Shown: piece by piece, positions 23,751 to 33,500 of the stretch
Layout of the letters: each line of letters starts with the position of its first letter
Position numbering within the stretch: the stretch's first letter is position 1
Source: a bacterium
GTDB taxonomy: Bacteria > Chloroflexota > Dormibacteria > Aeolococcales > Bog-877
Assembly: GCA_021785655.1 (NCBI GenBank)
Contig: JAJYET010000001.1
Coordinates: 122,280-186,279, forward strand
Length of the DNA: 64,000 nt
Reading direction: 5' to 3'
Position numbers and translations under genes: made by a program
Notes under the pieces: model-generated
Seen by the model: the letters and a program-made list of their open reading frames with translations, nothing else
The model's database searches: none
What the model was told of the DNA's origin: nothing

Positions 23751-24326
23751 ATGGCACCGGTGGATCATTTGAAACCGGTGGAGGACTTGGCACATGCCTC
23801 GTGGAACGGGAACGACAGGGGGCAGGCACCCCTGGTCCCCTTCGAAGAGGTCTACCAACGGCACAGCCCCGACATCTACCGCTACTGTCTGGCTAGGCTG
23901 GCGAACCCAGCAGCCGCAGAGGACGCGACGGCCGACGCCTTCATGAAGGCCTTCTCCGCCTACTTGAGAGTTCGACCAGACGAAGACGGCGTCCGGCTCT
24001 GGCTATTTCGGATCGCCGGGAATGTCGTCAATGACCACTATCGCCGCCAGTTGCGAGGCAAGCGCCTGTTTTCAGCGTTGGTTGGTCGCCTCAGACCGGC
24101 CCAGGATCCCGAAGCCCAGGCGATCCTCACCGTGGAGGTTCTTGGAGTTCTGGATGCTCTGGCCCTGCTTTCTTCCCGGGAGCGCCGACTGGTCGGCCTG
24201 CGGGCCGGAGCCGGCCTCCCATATTCGGACATTGCAGCCTTGACCGACATGAACGAGAACTCAGCCCGCGTCGCCACCCACCGAGCGATACAGCGGCTTC
24301 GAGCCGCAGTGGGGTCCTCTCGATGA
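23751..24326 (+). CDS. ECF-type RNA polymerase sigma factor
   Basis: 191 residues. Sigma region 2 spans about 30-95 (EEVYQRHSPDIYRYCLARL, then LWLFRIAGNVVNDHYRR) and region 4 about 130-185 (ALLSSRERRLVGLRAG, then SDIAALTDMNENSARVATHR). It directs RNA polymerase to a small regulon in response to an extracytoplasmic signal. The start is ATG 23751. Its last codons overlap the next gene by ATGA, and that gene encodes a single-pass membrane protein, the expected place for an anti-sigma factor. Confidence 0.88.
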   Translation: MAPVDHLKPVEDLAHASWNGNDRGQAPLVPFEEVYQRHSPDIYRYCLARLANPAAAEDATADAFMKAFSAYLRVRPDEDGVRLWLFRIAGNVVNDHYRRQLRGKRLFSALVGRLRPAQDPEAQAILTVEVLGVLDALALLSSRERRLVGLRAGAGLPYSDIAALTDMNENSARVATHRAIQRLRAAVGSSR

Positions 24327-25621
24327 ACGACGACCCGACTCCGGACGAGCTCTGGCTCGCCGGGGCATTGTCATGGGTAAGCGACGCCTACCACGATGGC
24401 GCCACCTTCAATCCGCGCCCCCCTCGCGCCCGACGACGAACCGGCACCATGGTCCTGGCGGGCATCGTGACAGCGGCGGTCGTCTCCGCGGCAATACTCC
24501 TCCCCCGGCTCGCGACCCCCGCCAGGCCGCGTGTACACCATCCCGTCCAAATCCAGCCCTCCCGCCTCTGTCAGGTGCCGCTGCCCCGGTCATGGAGTGC
24601 CGCGCTAGCCCAGAACCAGACGCCGGTGACCACAGTGACAGCCGCCACCCCCCTGGCCTTCGCAGTCGCACCCGATGGCGCGAGCTACTTCGCTGACTTC
24701 TATTCCAGTTCTTGGTCCGGGATCGTCGAGGTCCATCGAGCCTCGGGCTCGGTGCAACGCGTCTATCAGTTCCCGTCAGCCACCGCCCAAGTAATGTCGG
24801 GAGCGTTCGACGGACACTGGCTCGTCTGGACCCTATCCACCACCAAGACCAATCCTCAACCCGCGAGCTTGATGGCCTGGAACTCCCAGACCGGGCGAGT
24901 CGCCACCCTGGTGCCGACTTCAAACCCGTTCACGGCCATCTACTTCACCCTGGACGCAACGTCGCCAGCGGGGGGCCGGGGATGGCTCGCTTGGACAGTG
25001 CTTCCCCAGGGCGTTGGGGGTGGGCGGTACTTCCTCGCAGACCTCTCGAGCGGCAAACAACGCTCTCTACCTCTCGTCACCCTTCCCGGCTACGGCTACT
25101 TCGTCGGCGACCTCTTCGTGTACGCGGTACCGCCACCCTCAGCCGACCGTGAGCCAACCCCACTCCCCAGCCCCAAGAGTGAGTACGGAGCTGTCTCGAT
25201 GACGTCCTTCACTGCCACCTCGGTCCCCGCGGAGTTGATCCCAGAGCTGGAGGCGGTCCGCACCAGCCTGGTCAGCTCCTGGGTCGCGGGCGCGGCCGTT
25301 TGGTCCAAGCAGTCCGGCACCCTGGACTTCTGGCCGGGAGGTCGGTCGGCGTCCTTCTCTCTGTCGAGCGGTCAAGCCATTGATGGCGTCGCGCAGGCAG
25401 GCCCGCTGGTTACCTGGACGAATGGGGATGGCTCCATGTACATCGCCGACCTGCGATCGGGCTCATTCGCTAGATTGCCCATGACTTGGGGTGGAGAGAA
25501 TGGCTCTGCCGGCGCCATTCTGTATACGTGGAGTCCCAGCCCCCTGACGCAGAAGATCAGCCCCCTGTACACGAGCTCGATACTTAAAGTCGCCAGCCTC
25601 CCTCCCCTACCTCGTTGCTGA
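24323..25621 (+). CDS. Membrane protein coupled to ECF sigma factor (putative anti-sigma/sensor)
   Basis: 432 residues: a cytoplasmic N-terminus of about 40 residues, one transmembrane helix (about 43-62, TMVLAGIVTAAVVSAAILL), then a large extracytoplasmic region rich in Ser, Thr, Pro and Trp. Repeated blade-like segments (DGASYFADFY, NGDGSMYIADLRSG) suggest a beta-propeller. There is no HxxxCxxC zinc anti-sigma motif, so if it is an anti-sigma factor it is of an unusual class. The ATGA overlap with the sigma gene ties their expression. Codon use is less GC-rich than in the flanking genes, suggesting transfer. Confidence 0.55.
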   Translation: MNDDPTPDELWLAGALSWVSDAYHDGATFNPRPPRARRRTGTMVLAGIVTAAVVSAAILLPRLATPARPRVHHPVQIQPSRLCQVPLPRSWSAALAQNQTPVTTVTAATPLAFAVAPDGASYFADFYSSSWSGIVEVHRASGSVQRVYQFPSATAQVMSGAFDGHWLVWTLSTTKTNPQPASLMAWNSQTGRVATLVPTSNPFTAIYFTLDATSPAGGRGWLAWTVLPQGVGGGRYFLADLSSGKQRSLPLVTLPGYGYFVGDLFVYAVPPPSADREPTPLPSPKSEYGAVSMTSFTATSVPAELIPELEAVRTSLVSSWVAGAAVWSKQSGTLDFWPGGRSASFSLSSGQAIDGVAQAGPLVTWTNGDGSMYIADLRSGSFARLPMTWGGENGSAGAILYTWSPSPLTQKISPLYTSSILKVASLPPLPRC

Positions 25622-25891
25622 CCGTGATGCCCACCCCGGAGGCCTCGGCGCCATGCAGTGTGCATTTCACACCGCGCGCGTCCTCCAAAGCTATGGAGGC
25701 GGCACCGTTGGCGGTCAACGGGGACCAGAAGGTGTCGAGGGACACCGCCGCGGCCCCGGGTTGGGCGTGGCACGGTCAGCCTCCGTTGATGCCCACTTCT
25801 CTCGGCCCTACCTCCCCTCTGGGAAGCCCGAGTATCCCGAGTCAGCACGGAGATCGACCGAACCTTCTCCGCTGCGCGTCCTGCGAAGACC

Positions 25892-26827
25892 TCAGCCCAG
25901 CGTAAGGCTGGGATCCGGCTCCCGGTCTCCCCCATCCGGGAGCTCGTCGATCGCCCCGATCAGGGTCGCGACGTCGATGTGCCGTAGATGTTCCGGGCCC
26001 CCGTAGCCGTGGATCTCTATGATCCGCCCCCGCTGCACCGAGAATGCCAGCACCGCGAAGATCCGCCGAGAACGGACGATCACCGCGCCCGCACCGCCGT
26101 TGACGAGGGCCGGGATTGCCTCCGCTCCCCGCGGAGCCCTGGCGTACCGAGTGACGTCGGCCACGCCACGGGCCACGAGCGGCTGGCCGGTGCCAAAGTC
26201 GGCGCGAAGGACGACATCGCGGTCGAGGATGGTGACGAGACCGTCCATGTCCCCACTTCGGGTGGCGGCGAAGAAGGCGTCCACGATCCGCCGCTGGCTG
26301 CCGAGGTCGACGTCTGGGACGCTGGGAGCGCGCTGGACGCGACGGCGAGCCCGGCTGGCCAGCTGGCGGGCGGCAGCGGGGGTCCGCTCGAGGATCGGAG
26401 CGATCTCGGTGAAGGAGACGTCGAAGACGTCGTGCAGCACGAACGCCAACCGCTCCGCCGGGGTGAGAGTGCGCAGGACGACGAGAAGCGCTAGCCCGAC
26501 CGATTCCGCGAGCAGCGCTTGTCCCTCTGGGTCACCGTCTGGGAACGGAGACACGACGGGTTCGGGGAGGTACGGCTCGAGCGCCTCTTCGCGGCGGGAG
26601 CCGCGAGCCCGCAACATGTTGAGACACACGCGGGCGAGGATCGTCCGCAGCCAGGCTCCGGGGTTCAAGACACTGCTCGGGTCCGCCCGGCTGGCCCGTA
26701 GCCACGTCTCCTGGAGAGCGTCGTCGACATCGCTCAGCGAGCCCAGCATGCGGTAGGCGAGCCCTCGGAGCTGCCCGCGGTGGGTGTCGAACCACTCGGT
26801 CACCTGGTCCCGCCCGGCCGTCGTCAC
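25892..26827 (-). CDS. ECF41-group sigma factor (SigJ-like) with SnoaL-like C-terminal domain
   Basis: 311 residues. Region 2 (FDTHRGQLRGLAYRMLGSLS, then DALQETWLRA) and region 4 (LTPAERLAFVLHDVFDVSFT) are followed by an NTF2/SnoaL-like domain from about residue 190. The linker has YLPEP, matching the (W/Y)LPEP motif of ECF41 sigma factors, in which the C-terminal domain replaces an anti-sigma factor. The start GTG 26827 has GGAGGAGG seven bases upstream. It is divergent from an SDR oxidoreductase, the known genomic companion type of ECF41 factors. Confidence 0.88.
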   Translation of the reverse strand: MTTAGRDQVTEWFDTHRGQLRGLAYRMLGSLSDVDDALQETWLRASRADPSSVLNPGAWLRTILARVCLNMLRARGSRREEALEPYLPEPVVSPFPDGDPEGQALLAESVGLALLVVLRTLTPAERLAFVLHDVFDVSFTEIAPILERTPAAARQLASRARRRVQRAPSVPDVDLGSQRRIVDAFFAATRSGDMDGLVTILDRDVVLRADFGTGQPLVARGVADVTRYARAPRGAEAIPALVNGGAGAVIVRSRRIFAVLAFSVQRGRIIEIHGYGGPEHLRHIDVATLIGAIDELPDGGDREPDPSLTLG

Positions 26828-26855
26828 GTAATTGCCTCCTCCCGTGTCCTTGGTT

Positions 26856-26884
26856 ACGACACGCGCGCCGCCCAGAGTGTGACG
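26856..26884 (-). promoter_or_regulatory. ECF41-type promoter upstream of the sigma gene
   Basis: On the minus strand CGTCACA (26884-26878), a 16-base spacer, and TGTCGT (26861-26856) closely resemble the published ECF41 pattern (TGTCACA then CGTC). This suggests autoregulation. The element lies between the sigma gene and the divergent SDR gene. Confidence 0.5.
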
Positions 26885-26920
26885 GGACGCCCAAATGCTT
26901 GAGTCAAGGAGGAGCCCATC

Positions 26921-27739
26921 ATGGCCACAATCCTCGTAACCGGAGGCACGGGACGGCTCGGCCGCCACGTGGTCCCGCTCCTGCGGACGGCAGGTCACCA
27001 GGTCCGGGTGCTCACCCGGCACACCACAGAAGGCGAGTCGGGAGTCGACTACCGGCTCGGGGACATTGCCAGGGACGAGGGAGTCGCGGCAGCGGTCGAG
27101 GGGGCGGAGATCGTGGTCCACTGCGCCGCCTCCACCAAGTTCGCCGAGAACCGGGCGATGGTTCGCAACCTGGTGCAGCGCGCTTCGGTGGCGCAGGTGC
27201 GCCACTTGATCGGGGTGTCCGTCGTCGGTGCGGATCGCGTTCCAGTCAGGAGCCGGATCGATCGCCTGACCTCCGGATACTTCGCGCTCATGGTCGAGGT
27301 GGAACTGATGATCGCGGAGTCCGGCATTCCCTGGACTACGGTGCGCGCCACCCAGTTCTTCGACGCCTCCCTGCTGGTTGTGCGCATGATGGTCAAACTG
27401 CCGGTGATCCCGGTGGCCTCGGGCTACCGGTTTCAGCCGGTCGACGCCGCCGAGGTGGCCGAGCGCTTGGCCGTGCTCGCCGCAGGTCCGCCCGTGGGAC
27501 TGGCGGGCGAGGTTGGCGGCCCCCGCGTGTACACCATGAAGGAGCTGATCCGCGGCTACCTTGAAGCCAGCCACCGTCGCCGCCTTACGCTCCCGCTTCG
27601 GATACCTGGGGGCGCGGCTCGGGCCATCCGAGGGGGGGCAATCCTGGTGCCGGGTCAGGCCGGGGGTCGTCGCACCTGGGAGGAGTTCCTCGCTGATACC
27701 CTCGCGGACGCCGAGGCGAGCCGCTCGCACGCGCTGTAA
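26921..27739 (+). CDS. NAD(P)-binding atypical SDR (NmrA-like) protein
   Basis: 272 residues. It opens with ILVTGGTGRLGRHVVPLL, the GxxGxxG Rossmann motif, followed by a second strand (RVLTRHTT) and VVHCAASTKF. A canonical YxxxK catalytic pair is not obvious, so it may be an NmrA-like redox sensor and not a dehydrogenase. The start ATG 26921 has GGAGGAG seven bases upstream. Its divergent position next to an ECF41 sigma gene matches the known COE (carboxymuconolactone decarboxylase, oxidoreductase, epimerase) linkage, so it is the likely target gene. Confidence 0.82.
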   Translation: MATILVTGGTGRLGRHVVPLLRTAGHQVRVLTRHTTEGESGVDYRLGDIARDEGVAAAVEGAEIVVHCAASTKFAENRAMVRNLVQRASVAQVRHLIGVSVVGADRVPVRSRIDRLTSGYFALMVEVELMIAESGIPWTTVRATQFFDASLLVVRMMVKLPVIPVASGYRFQPVDAAEVAERLAVLAAGPPVGLAGEVGGPRVYTMKELIRGYLEASHRRRLTLPLRIPGGAARAIRGGAILVPGQAGGRRTWEEFLADTLADAEASRSHAL

Positions 27740-27991
27740 CTGCCTCCGTCGACGCCGGACGGTGGCGCGGTCAGACGCGGCTCGGACTTCCGCGACGCCC
27801 CCTCGCGGGAGGTGGGGCGCAGCCGGTTGCCGGATGTCGGAGCAGCGGTGAAGCGGCGCTCGCCCAGCCCACACCGGTGCCGGCCCAAGGGTTGGACGGG
27901 GCCTCGGCCCCGACGCTCGGTGCCCGTGTGGCCAGATCCATGTGGGATCGGCATTGCCCGAACGCTGGCTCCCCCGCCCAGGGGCCGGTGG

Positions 27992-28501
27992 TCACCCGGT
28001 GGGGCCACCAAGGACCACCTCCTCCAAGCTCCCTGTGCGCACGTCGTGGACGAAGCCCCTCACCTGGTCTCTGTGGGCGACGAAGGGACTGCCGAGGATT
28101 CTGCGCATGGACTCTCGGACGTCCTCCCGCAGATCTGAAAACGCCCCCAGGGCGAAGGGCGGCCGGACCCCGACCTCCCGCTCGATCTCGGTCTCGAGGT
28201 CCTCGTCGCGAAAGGTCTGCATCCCGCACTCGGTGTGATGCATGACCATGACCTCCCTCGTCCCCAGGAGCCGCTGGGAGATCAGCAACGAGCGGATGGC
28301 GTCGTCGGTGACGACTCCCCCGGCGTTGCGGATGACGTGGGCATCGCCGGGGGCCAGGCCCAGCACCCGATACAGGTCGATGCGGGCGTCCATGCACGCC
28401 AGCACCGCCGTCTCCAGACGCGGGCGGGGCGGCAGGGCGCGGACCGCGGACTCCCGGACGTACCGAGCATTGTTCTGCAGCAGCTGGTCGATCGCGGACA
28501 T
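27992..28501 (-). CDS. Beta-class carbonic anhydrase
   Basis: A 169-residue zinc enzyme for the reversible hydration of CO2. The zinc and catalytic motifs are present: CMDARID (CxDxR, near residue 36) and HHTECGM (HxxC, near 90). Also seen is VIRNAGG. The length matches the small beta-CA (type II/actinobacterial) group. The start ATG 28501 has GGAGGA seven bases upstream. It is preceded by a 557-base gap and not linked to carboxylase genes, though biotin-dependent acyl-CoA carboxylation elsewhere in the window needs bicarbonate. Confidence 0.88.
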   Translation of the reverse strand: MSAIDQLLQNNARYVRESAVRALPPRPRLETAVLACMDARIDLYRVLGLAPGDAHVIRNAGGVVTDDAIRSLLISQRLLGTREVMVMHHTECGMQTFRDEDLETEIEREVGVRPPFALGAFSDLREDVRESMRRILGSPFVAHRDQVRGFVHDVRTGSLEEVVLGGPTG

Positions 28502-29058
28502 CACCTGGTCCTCCGAGTGGAGCGGTTGCCTGGGAACACGCCAGCGAGGAGTGTCCTCGAGGCATGGGCCGGAGCCGTAACCGTAGCTTGAGCGCCATTC
28601 CGCACAAAGACGCTGGCCATTCCCGGGGTGGGGCCCGGACGCGCGGGTACTGCGGCTTGGGCCAGACCCCACGTGGCCATTCTGGCGCGGGCGGGCGGGC
28701 GTTTGCCCGCCGGCAGAGAAGGGCCGGCTCCCGGCCGATCTTAAAGGCAGCTGAGCGGACCACCGGGGTCGGAGGCGCTTCCCGCTCTCACCCTGGGCCC
28801 CAGCCACGGGGCGGCCCCCAGCGCCCGCCCTCCCTGACTCCGGCGCTGCGGAGGTCGCGGCAGCGCCGGGCCCCAACCGGGGCAGCGGCCTCGGGATCGC
28901 CCCGTCGGAGGCCGGGCACCGGGCCCCCGGCGGAGGAATAGGGGCGGAGTTGGGCTGCACAGGCCGCGTCTTCTCCGGGCGATCCGGACCGCGGCCGAGC
29001 CGCCATCCCAGGGGTGGGATAATCTCGCGCCGGTGAACTGTTCGCATCGGAATCCCAG
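28502..29058. other. 557-base intergenic gap
   Basis: I see no gene, repeat or RNA here. Open frames across it translate to Arg/Gly/Pro-rich, non-coding-like sequence. GATAAT at 29018-29023 is a plausible -10 for the GNAT gene, giving a leader of about 30 bases. Confidence 0.5.
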
Positions 29059-29682
29059 ATGGGGACGCCCGGGTTGACCGCATGGGACATCCCGGAACTC
29101 ACCGGGCCGCATCTCCGACTTCGGCCGCTGGAGCCGGATGACGCGGCGGCCCTGCTGGACACGGTGGACGATGAGGTCTGGCGGTGGAAGCTGGCCCCCA
29201 GACCCCACACCGTGGCCGAGATGCGCCAGGTGGTGGTCGACCACCTGATCGGCGACCCAGAGCGCCAGAGGGCATTCTTGGCGACCCGGCTCGAGGACGA
29301 TGCGGTTCTGGGCTGCACGACCCTGTACGAGTACGACCGTCACCACGAGCGGGTGGAGATGGGCTGGACCTGGTTGCGCCGCTCAAGCTGGGGCCAGGGC
29401 CTCAACGAGGAGATGAAGTTCCTCCTGCTCGAGTACTGCTTCAACGAGCTCGGCCTGAAGCGGGTGGCGTGGAGGCTGGACAGCCTCAACGAGCGTTCGC
29501 GCGGTGCCCTGGAGAGGATGGGCTTCCGGTACGAAGGCAAGCTCCGCAGCCACCAGCGGCGGCCGGACGGAAGCCGCCGCGACTCCCTGTACTACAGCCT
29601 CCTGGTGGGTGAGTGGCCCGAGTGCCGGGAGCCCCTGCTCCGACTGGTCAAGGAACGCTCCCGACCCCAGGGGCCCGGCTGA
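29059..29682 (+). CDS. GNAT-family N-acetyltransferase (RimJ/RimL type)
   Basis: 207 residues with the Acetyltransf_3 pattern: LTGPHLRLRPLEPDDAAALL at the N-terminus, VEMGWTWLRRSSWGQGLNEE (acetyl-CoA-binding loop, with the usual Q/RxxGxG/A partly preserved as SWGQGLN), and SLNERSRGALERMGFRYEG. It transfers acetyl groups from acetyl-CoA to amines such as protein N-termini, aminoglycosides or small metabolites; the substrate is unknown. Its downstream neighbour converges, 15 bases away. Confidence 0.85.
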   Translation: MGTPGLTAWDIPELTGPHLRLRPLEPDDAAALLDTVDDEVWRWKLAPRPHTVAEMRQVVVDHLIGDPERQRAFLATRLEDDAVLGCTTLYEYDRHHERVEMGWTWLRRSSWGQGLNEEMKFLLLEYCFNELGLKRVAWRLDSLNERSRGALERMGFRYEGKLRSHQRRPDGSRRDSLYYSLLVGEWPECREPLLRLVKERSRPQGPG

Positions 29683-29697
29683 ACACGCGAACGGCGC

Positions 29698-30468
29698 TCA
29701 CCCCCAGGTCACGCGCAGCGACTCGCGCAGCCAGCTGAGGGGCTCCGGGCTGCCGGCCCAGGCCACGGCCTCCAGCGGGAGCCGGTTCCAGGTCAGAAGG
29801 TAGAGCAGGTGGGCGGGAGCGCGCACCGTGGTGGGCGCCGAGAGCAGGCCACCTGACTCCACCTCCAGGCCACTTGGGGAGGCCACGAAACGCCAGCGGT
29901 CACCGGTGTCCTCCGCCTCCAGGACCGCTGCCAGCTCCGTCTCCCGGCGCAGGCGCCGGCGGTTGCGGGCGGCGAAGCCGAGCAGAAGTTCGCTCACCCC
30001 GTCGGCGGCGAAGTCCGCCGGGAGCGGCCCGGAAGTCCCGAGGGCCAGCTCGCCATCCACCCGGTGAATGGCGGTCTCATGGGCCTGGCGGCGAGCCCAG
30101 AACACCAGCGGGGATGGAGCCGGGAGGAACGACCAGCAGTGCAGATCCGGCGGGGATTGGCGGAGGGCGGCAGCCAGCTCCGAGGCTCCCTCGCGCAGCC
30201 AGGAGGCGAGCTCCTCCCGGCGGGGACCGGAGCCCAGCATCTGCCCTTCGGTGGGCTGGGGGAACATCTCCGTGAGCCCCTTGGAGACGTAGGGGAGCGC
30301 CCAGCGGTGGACGGCCCCCAGGTGACGGACCAGGTCCTCCATCCGCCAGCCGGGGCAGGTCGGCACGCTCTGATCCCAGCCGTCCTGGCCAGGGAGGCGG
30401 GCCAGGAGAGCCGAGTCCTCCTCAATGCGCTCCGCGTAGCGCGCCAGGGGCAGGATCGAAGTGGGCAC
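29698..30468 (-). CDS. Maleylpyruvate isomerase-family (mycothiol-dependent/DinB-like) protein
   Basis: 256 residues of the TIGR03083/MDMPI family: N-terminal four-helix bundle with CPGWRMEDLVRHLGAVHRW (first metal-ligand region) and RRQAHETAIHRVDGE (second), then the C-terminal MDMPI domain (LLTWNRLPLEAVAW). Family members use mycothiol or bacillithiol as cofactor, which supports an actinobacteria-like thiol chemistry in this organism. The exact reaction is unknown. The start is GTG 30468. Confidence 0.8.
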   Translation of the reverse strand: MPTSILPLARYAERIEEDSALLARLPGQDGWDQSVPTCPGWRMEDLVRHLGAVHRWALPYVSKGLTEMFPQPTEGQMLGSGPRREELASWLREGASELAAALRQSPPDLHCWSFLPAPSPLVFWARRQAHETAIHRVDGELALGTSGPLPADFAADGVSELLLGFAARNRRRLRRETELAAVLEAEDTGDRWRFVASPSGLEVESGGLLSAPTTVRAPAHLLYLLTWNRLPLEAVAWAGSPEPLSWLRESLRVTWG

Positions 30469-30547
30469 CCCGCCATGATCGCCGACCCAGGCCCCAATGT
30501 CACTCCCTCGCTACCGGGCCATCACCCTCCCTGGAAGTGGGGCGGGC

Positions 30548-30553
30548 TAGACT
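30548..30553 (+). promoter_or_regulatory. Near-leaderless -10 element (TAGACT, N10, GTG)
   Basis: TAGACT lies ten bases before GTG 30564 and is identical to the hexamers used at three leaderless genes here. It would give a leader of only three or four bases. Confidence 0.35.
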
Positions 30554-30563
30554 GCGCCCGCCT

Positions 30564-33500
30564 GTGAAGCAGCACTCGCGCCGGAACGCGACCGGGGGGC
30601 GCCTGGGGCCGCCCTCGAGCCACCTGTTCGACCAGTCCGTGAGGCCGATGGCGGTGGTCTCCCGAGAGCAGATGGTGGTGGAAGCCAATCCCGCCTTCTG
30701 CCGACTGCTGGAGCGTGGTGCCGGGGAGGTCGTGGGGTCGAGCCTCCTCCAACTCACCCACCCTGAGGACCACGGCGCCGGCGCGGCTGCCCTGCACCAG
30801 GCCCTCACCCAGCCGGGATCGGCCGCCGTCACCCTGCGCCATCTCGCGCCCAGCGGTGAAGAGGTTTGGGTGCGCGTTCGGCTGACCGCTCTCCCCGGTG
30901 CCGGCCGGCCGGCGGCCGTCCTCGCCGAGGTGGAGGACATCCGTCAGGAGCTCCGGCTCCGCGAGCGGCTGAGGGAGATGGACCGGCTCCGGGCGGCGCT
31001 CGCCGCCAGCAACGAGGCCATGCTTCGGGCCACCAGCGTGGACGAGCTGCTGCGCAGTGCCTGCCGCATCGCGGTGGAGCAGGGCGGGATGCACATGGCG
31101 TGGGTGGGCACCGGGGGCCAGGACGGGTGGTTCTCACTGCGAGCCTCCTTCGGGGGGGACCAGGGATATCTGGCGGGCCTCAGGGTGAGCTCGCGGGAGG
31201 ATGTCCCCGAGGGCCACGGTCCCGTGGGCGTGGCGGCGCGCAGCCTCCGGCCCAGCGTGAGCCAGGACGTGAGCCGGGACCCCGACTTCGCCCCCTGGAG
31301 GAAGCGGGCTCGGGACGCCGGCTTCCAGGGAGTGGGCGCGCTGCCGCTGGTCGAGGGGGGCGAGCTCATGGGGGTGATGGCGGTGTACGCCCCGGAGACC
31401 GGCTTCTTCAGCTCCGACCGGGTGTCTCTGCTGCAAAGGCTGGCCGACAACGTGGCCTTCGCCTGGGGCGCCCTGGACCAGCGCTTGCAGGCGGCGGAGA
31501 CGGCCGTGGCCCTCCGCGACCGGCTGACGCGACTGGATCACGTGATCCAGAACACCGGCGTCGCGACCTGCGTGCTCGACCCGGAGCTCACCCTTCTCCA
31601 GGCCAATCCCGCCTTCTGCCAGCTGCTGGGGATGCGGGAGTCGACCCTGCTTGGTCGCAGCCTGCTCGCCCTCTCCCATCCGCAGGACCGGCCCCTGCTG
31701 GACCGGGCCCGACGCCATCTGGTCCGCTCTCCGGGAAGGGGAATCCGTCGACTGGAGCACCGGCTGGTCAGCCGGACCGGGGCTGTGATCCACCTCCTGG
31801 CATCAGCCACTCCCATGCCGTCGCTGGACGGTGGCGCGCCCCAGGTGGCCTGGCAGGCCCAGAACATCACCGCTCAGCGCGACGGCGAGCGCGCCGCTGT
31901 GCGCCGGTCCGCTCAACAGGCGGCGGTGGCCGACCTCGGGAGGGAGGCGCTCAGCGGCCGCGACCTGGACCAGCTGCTGCAACGCGGTTGCGAGCTGGTG
32001 GCGGAGCACTTGGCGGTCACCCTGGTGTCGGTGATGCGATGGCAGCCGGGGCGCGCCTGCTTCCGGCTGGTGGCCGGCTTGGGCTGGGCGCCGGACCGGA
32101 TGGGGGTGGCCACGGTTCCATCGGGCCGGCGCTCCCAGGCGGGGTACGCCTTCCGCGCCGGGGACCCAGTGCTCTCGAAAGACCTGGCCGCGGAACGTCG
32201 CTTCCAGTCGGAGGTCCTGGTGTCCAAGTACCGGGTGCGGACCACGGTGGCGGTGGTCGTGCCTTCCGGGGCTGGGGAGGAGCCGTACGGAGTGCTGGCG
32301 GCACACTCCCAGGAGGTCAAGGAGATCTCTCAGGACGACGTGAACTTCCTGCAGGGGGTGGCCCACCTCCTGGGCGCGGCGGTCCAGCGGCAGCACTCGG
32401 AGGACCAGCTCCAGCGGCTGGCCCTCCACGACCCCCTCACCGGCCTCCCCAACCGCGGGCTCCTGGTGGAGCGGGTCCGCATGAGCTTGGCGAGGCTGCG
32501 GCGGGACCGGGGCCTGACTGCGGTCCTGTTCCTCGACCTGGACCGCTTCAAGGTGATCAACGACAGCTTGGGGCACCGGGTGGGGGACGAGGTTCTGCGG
32601 GAGGTGGCCGACCGCCTCGGCCGCATCCTCCGTCCCAGCGACACGGTCTCCCGACTGGGGGGCGACGAATTCGTGGTGGTGGCCGAGGACGTCGAATCCG
32701 AGGCGGTGGCCCTCGGGGTGGCGGGCCGGATCCTGTCGGAGCTCGGAGCGCCGATGCGGGCCGGGCCCAGCGACCTGGTGGTCACCGCCAGTCTGGGGCT
32801 CACCACGACGTCGGACCCCGACGCCCAGCCGGAGGAGCTCCTCCAGGAGGCGGACATCGCCATGTATCAGGCCAAGGCCGGTGGTGGTGGGGCGGTGGTC
32901 GCCTTCATCCCCGAGATGGGGGCCAGCTTCGGCGACCGGGTGCAGGTGGAGTTCGACCTGCGGCGCGCCCTGATCCGGGGCGAGTTCGCCGTCCACTATC
33001 AGCCCATCTTCTGCCTCGAATCCGGCCAGATCCGCAGCGCGGAGGCGCTGGTGCGCTGGCAGCACCCAGAGCGCGGCCCGGTCGCCCCGGCGGATTTCAT
33101 CCCCCTGGCTGAGGAGACCGGAGCGATCGTGGAGATCGGGGAGTTCGTGCTCTGGGAAGCATGCCGGGCGGCCGCCGAATGGGCCAGGCGCCACGGGCAG
33201 GGCCCCGGGATCTCTGTCAACATCTCACCCCGCCAGCTGCTGGACACCGCGGTCGTCGACCGGGTCCGGTCCGCGCTGGAGGCGGCTGGTCTCGAGCCCG
33301 CCCGCCTCACCCTGGAGATCACCGAGACCGCCGTGCTCGCGGACTCGGTCGCGGCCTCGTCGGCGCTTCGGGAGCTGGCCCGAATGGGGGTCCACCTGGC
33401 GGTGGATGACTTCGGCACCGGTTACTCGTCCGTGTCGCACCTCCAGCGTTTTCAACTGCGCCAGCTCAAGATCGACAAGGGCTTTATTGCCGGTCTGGAG

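Noticed and set aside
23256..23864. 202-residue minus-strand frame across the tRNA fragment and the sigma start
   Set aside because: It runs through tRNA-derived sequence (the NPGFDSRR translation typical of T-arms) and overlaps the sigma gene. Only its last 50 codons look coding, and these lack a start.
25584..25745. 53-residue open frame on the minus strand between the sigma partner and ECF41 genes
   Set aside because: Codon use looks coding, but it overlaps the end of the membrane-protein gene, has no ribosome binding site and no recognisable family. It may be a gene scrap; not listed as a gene.
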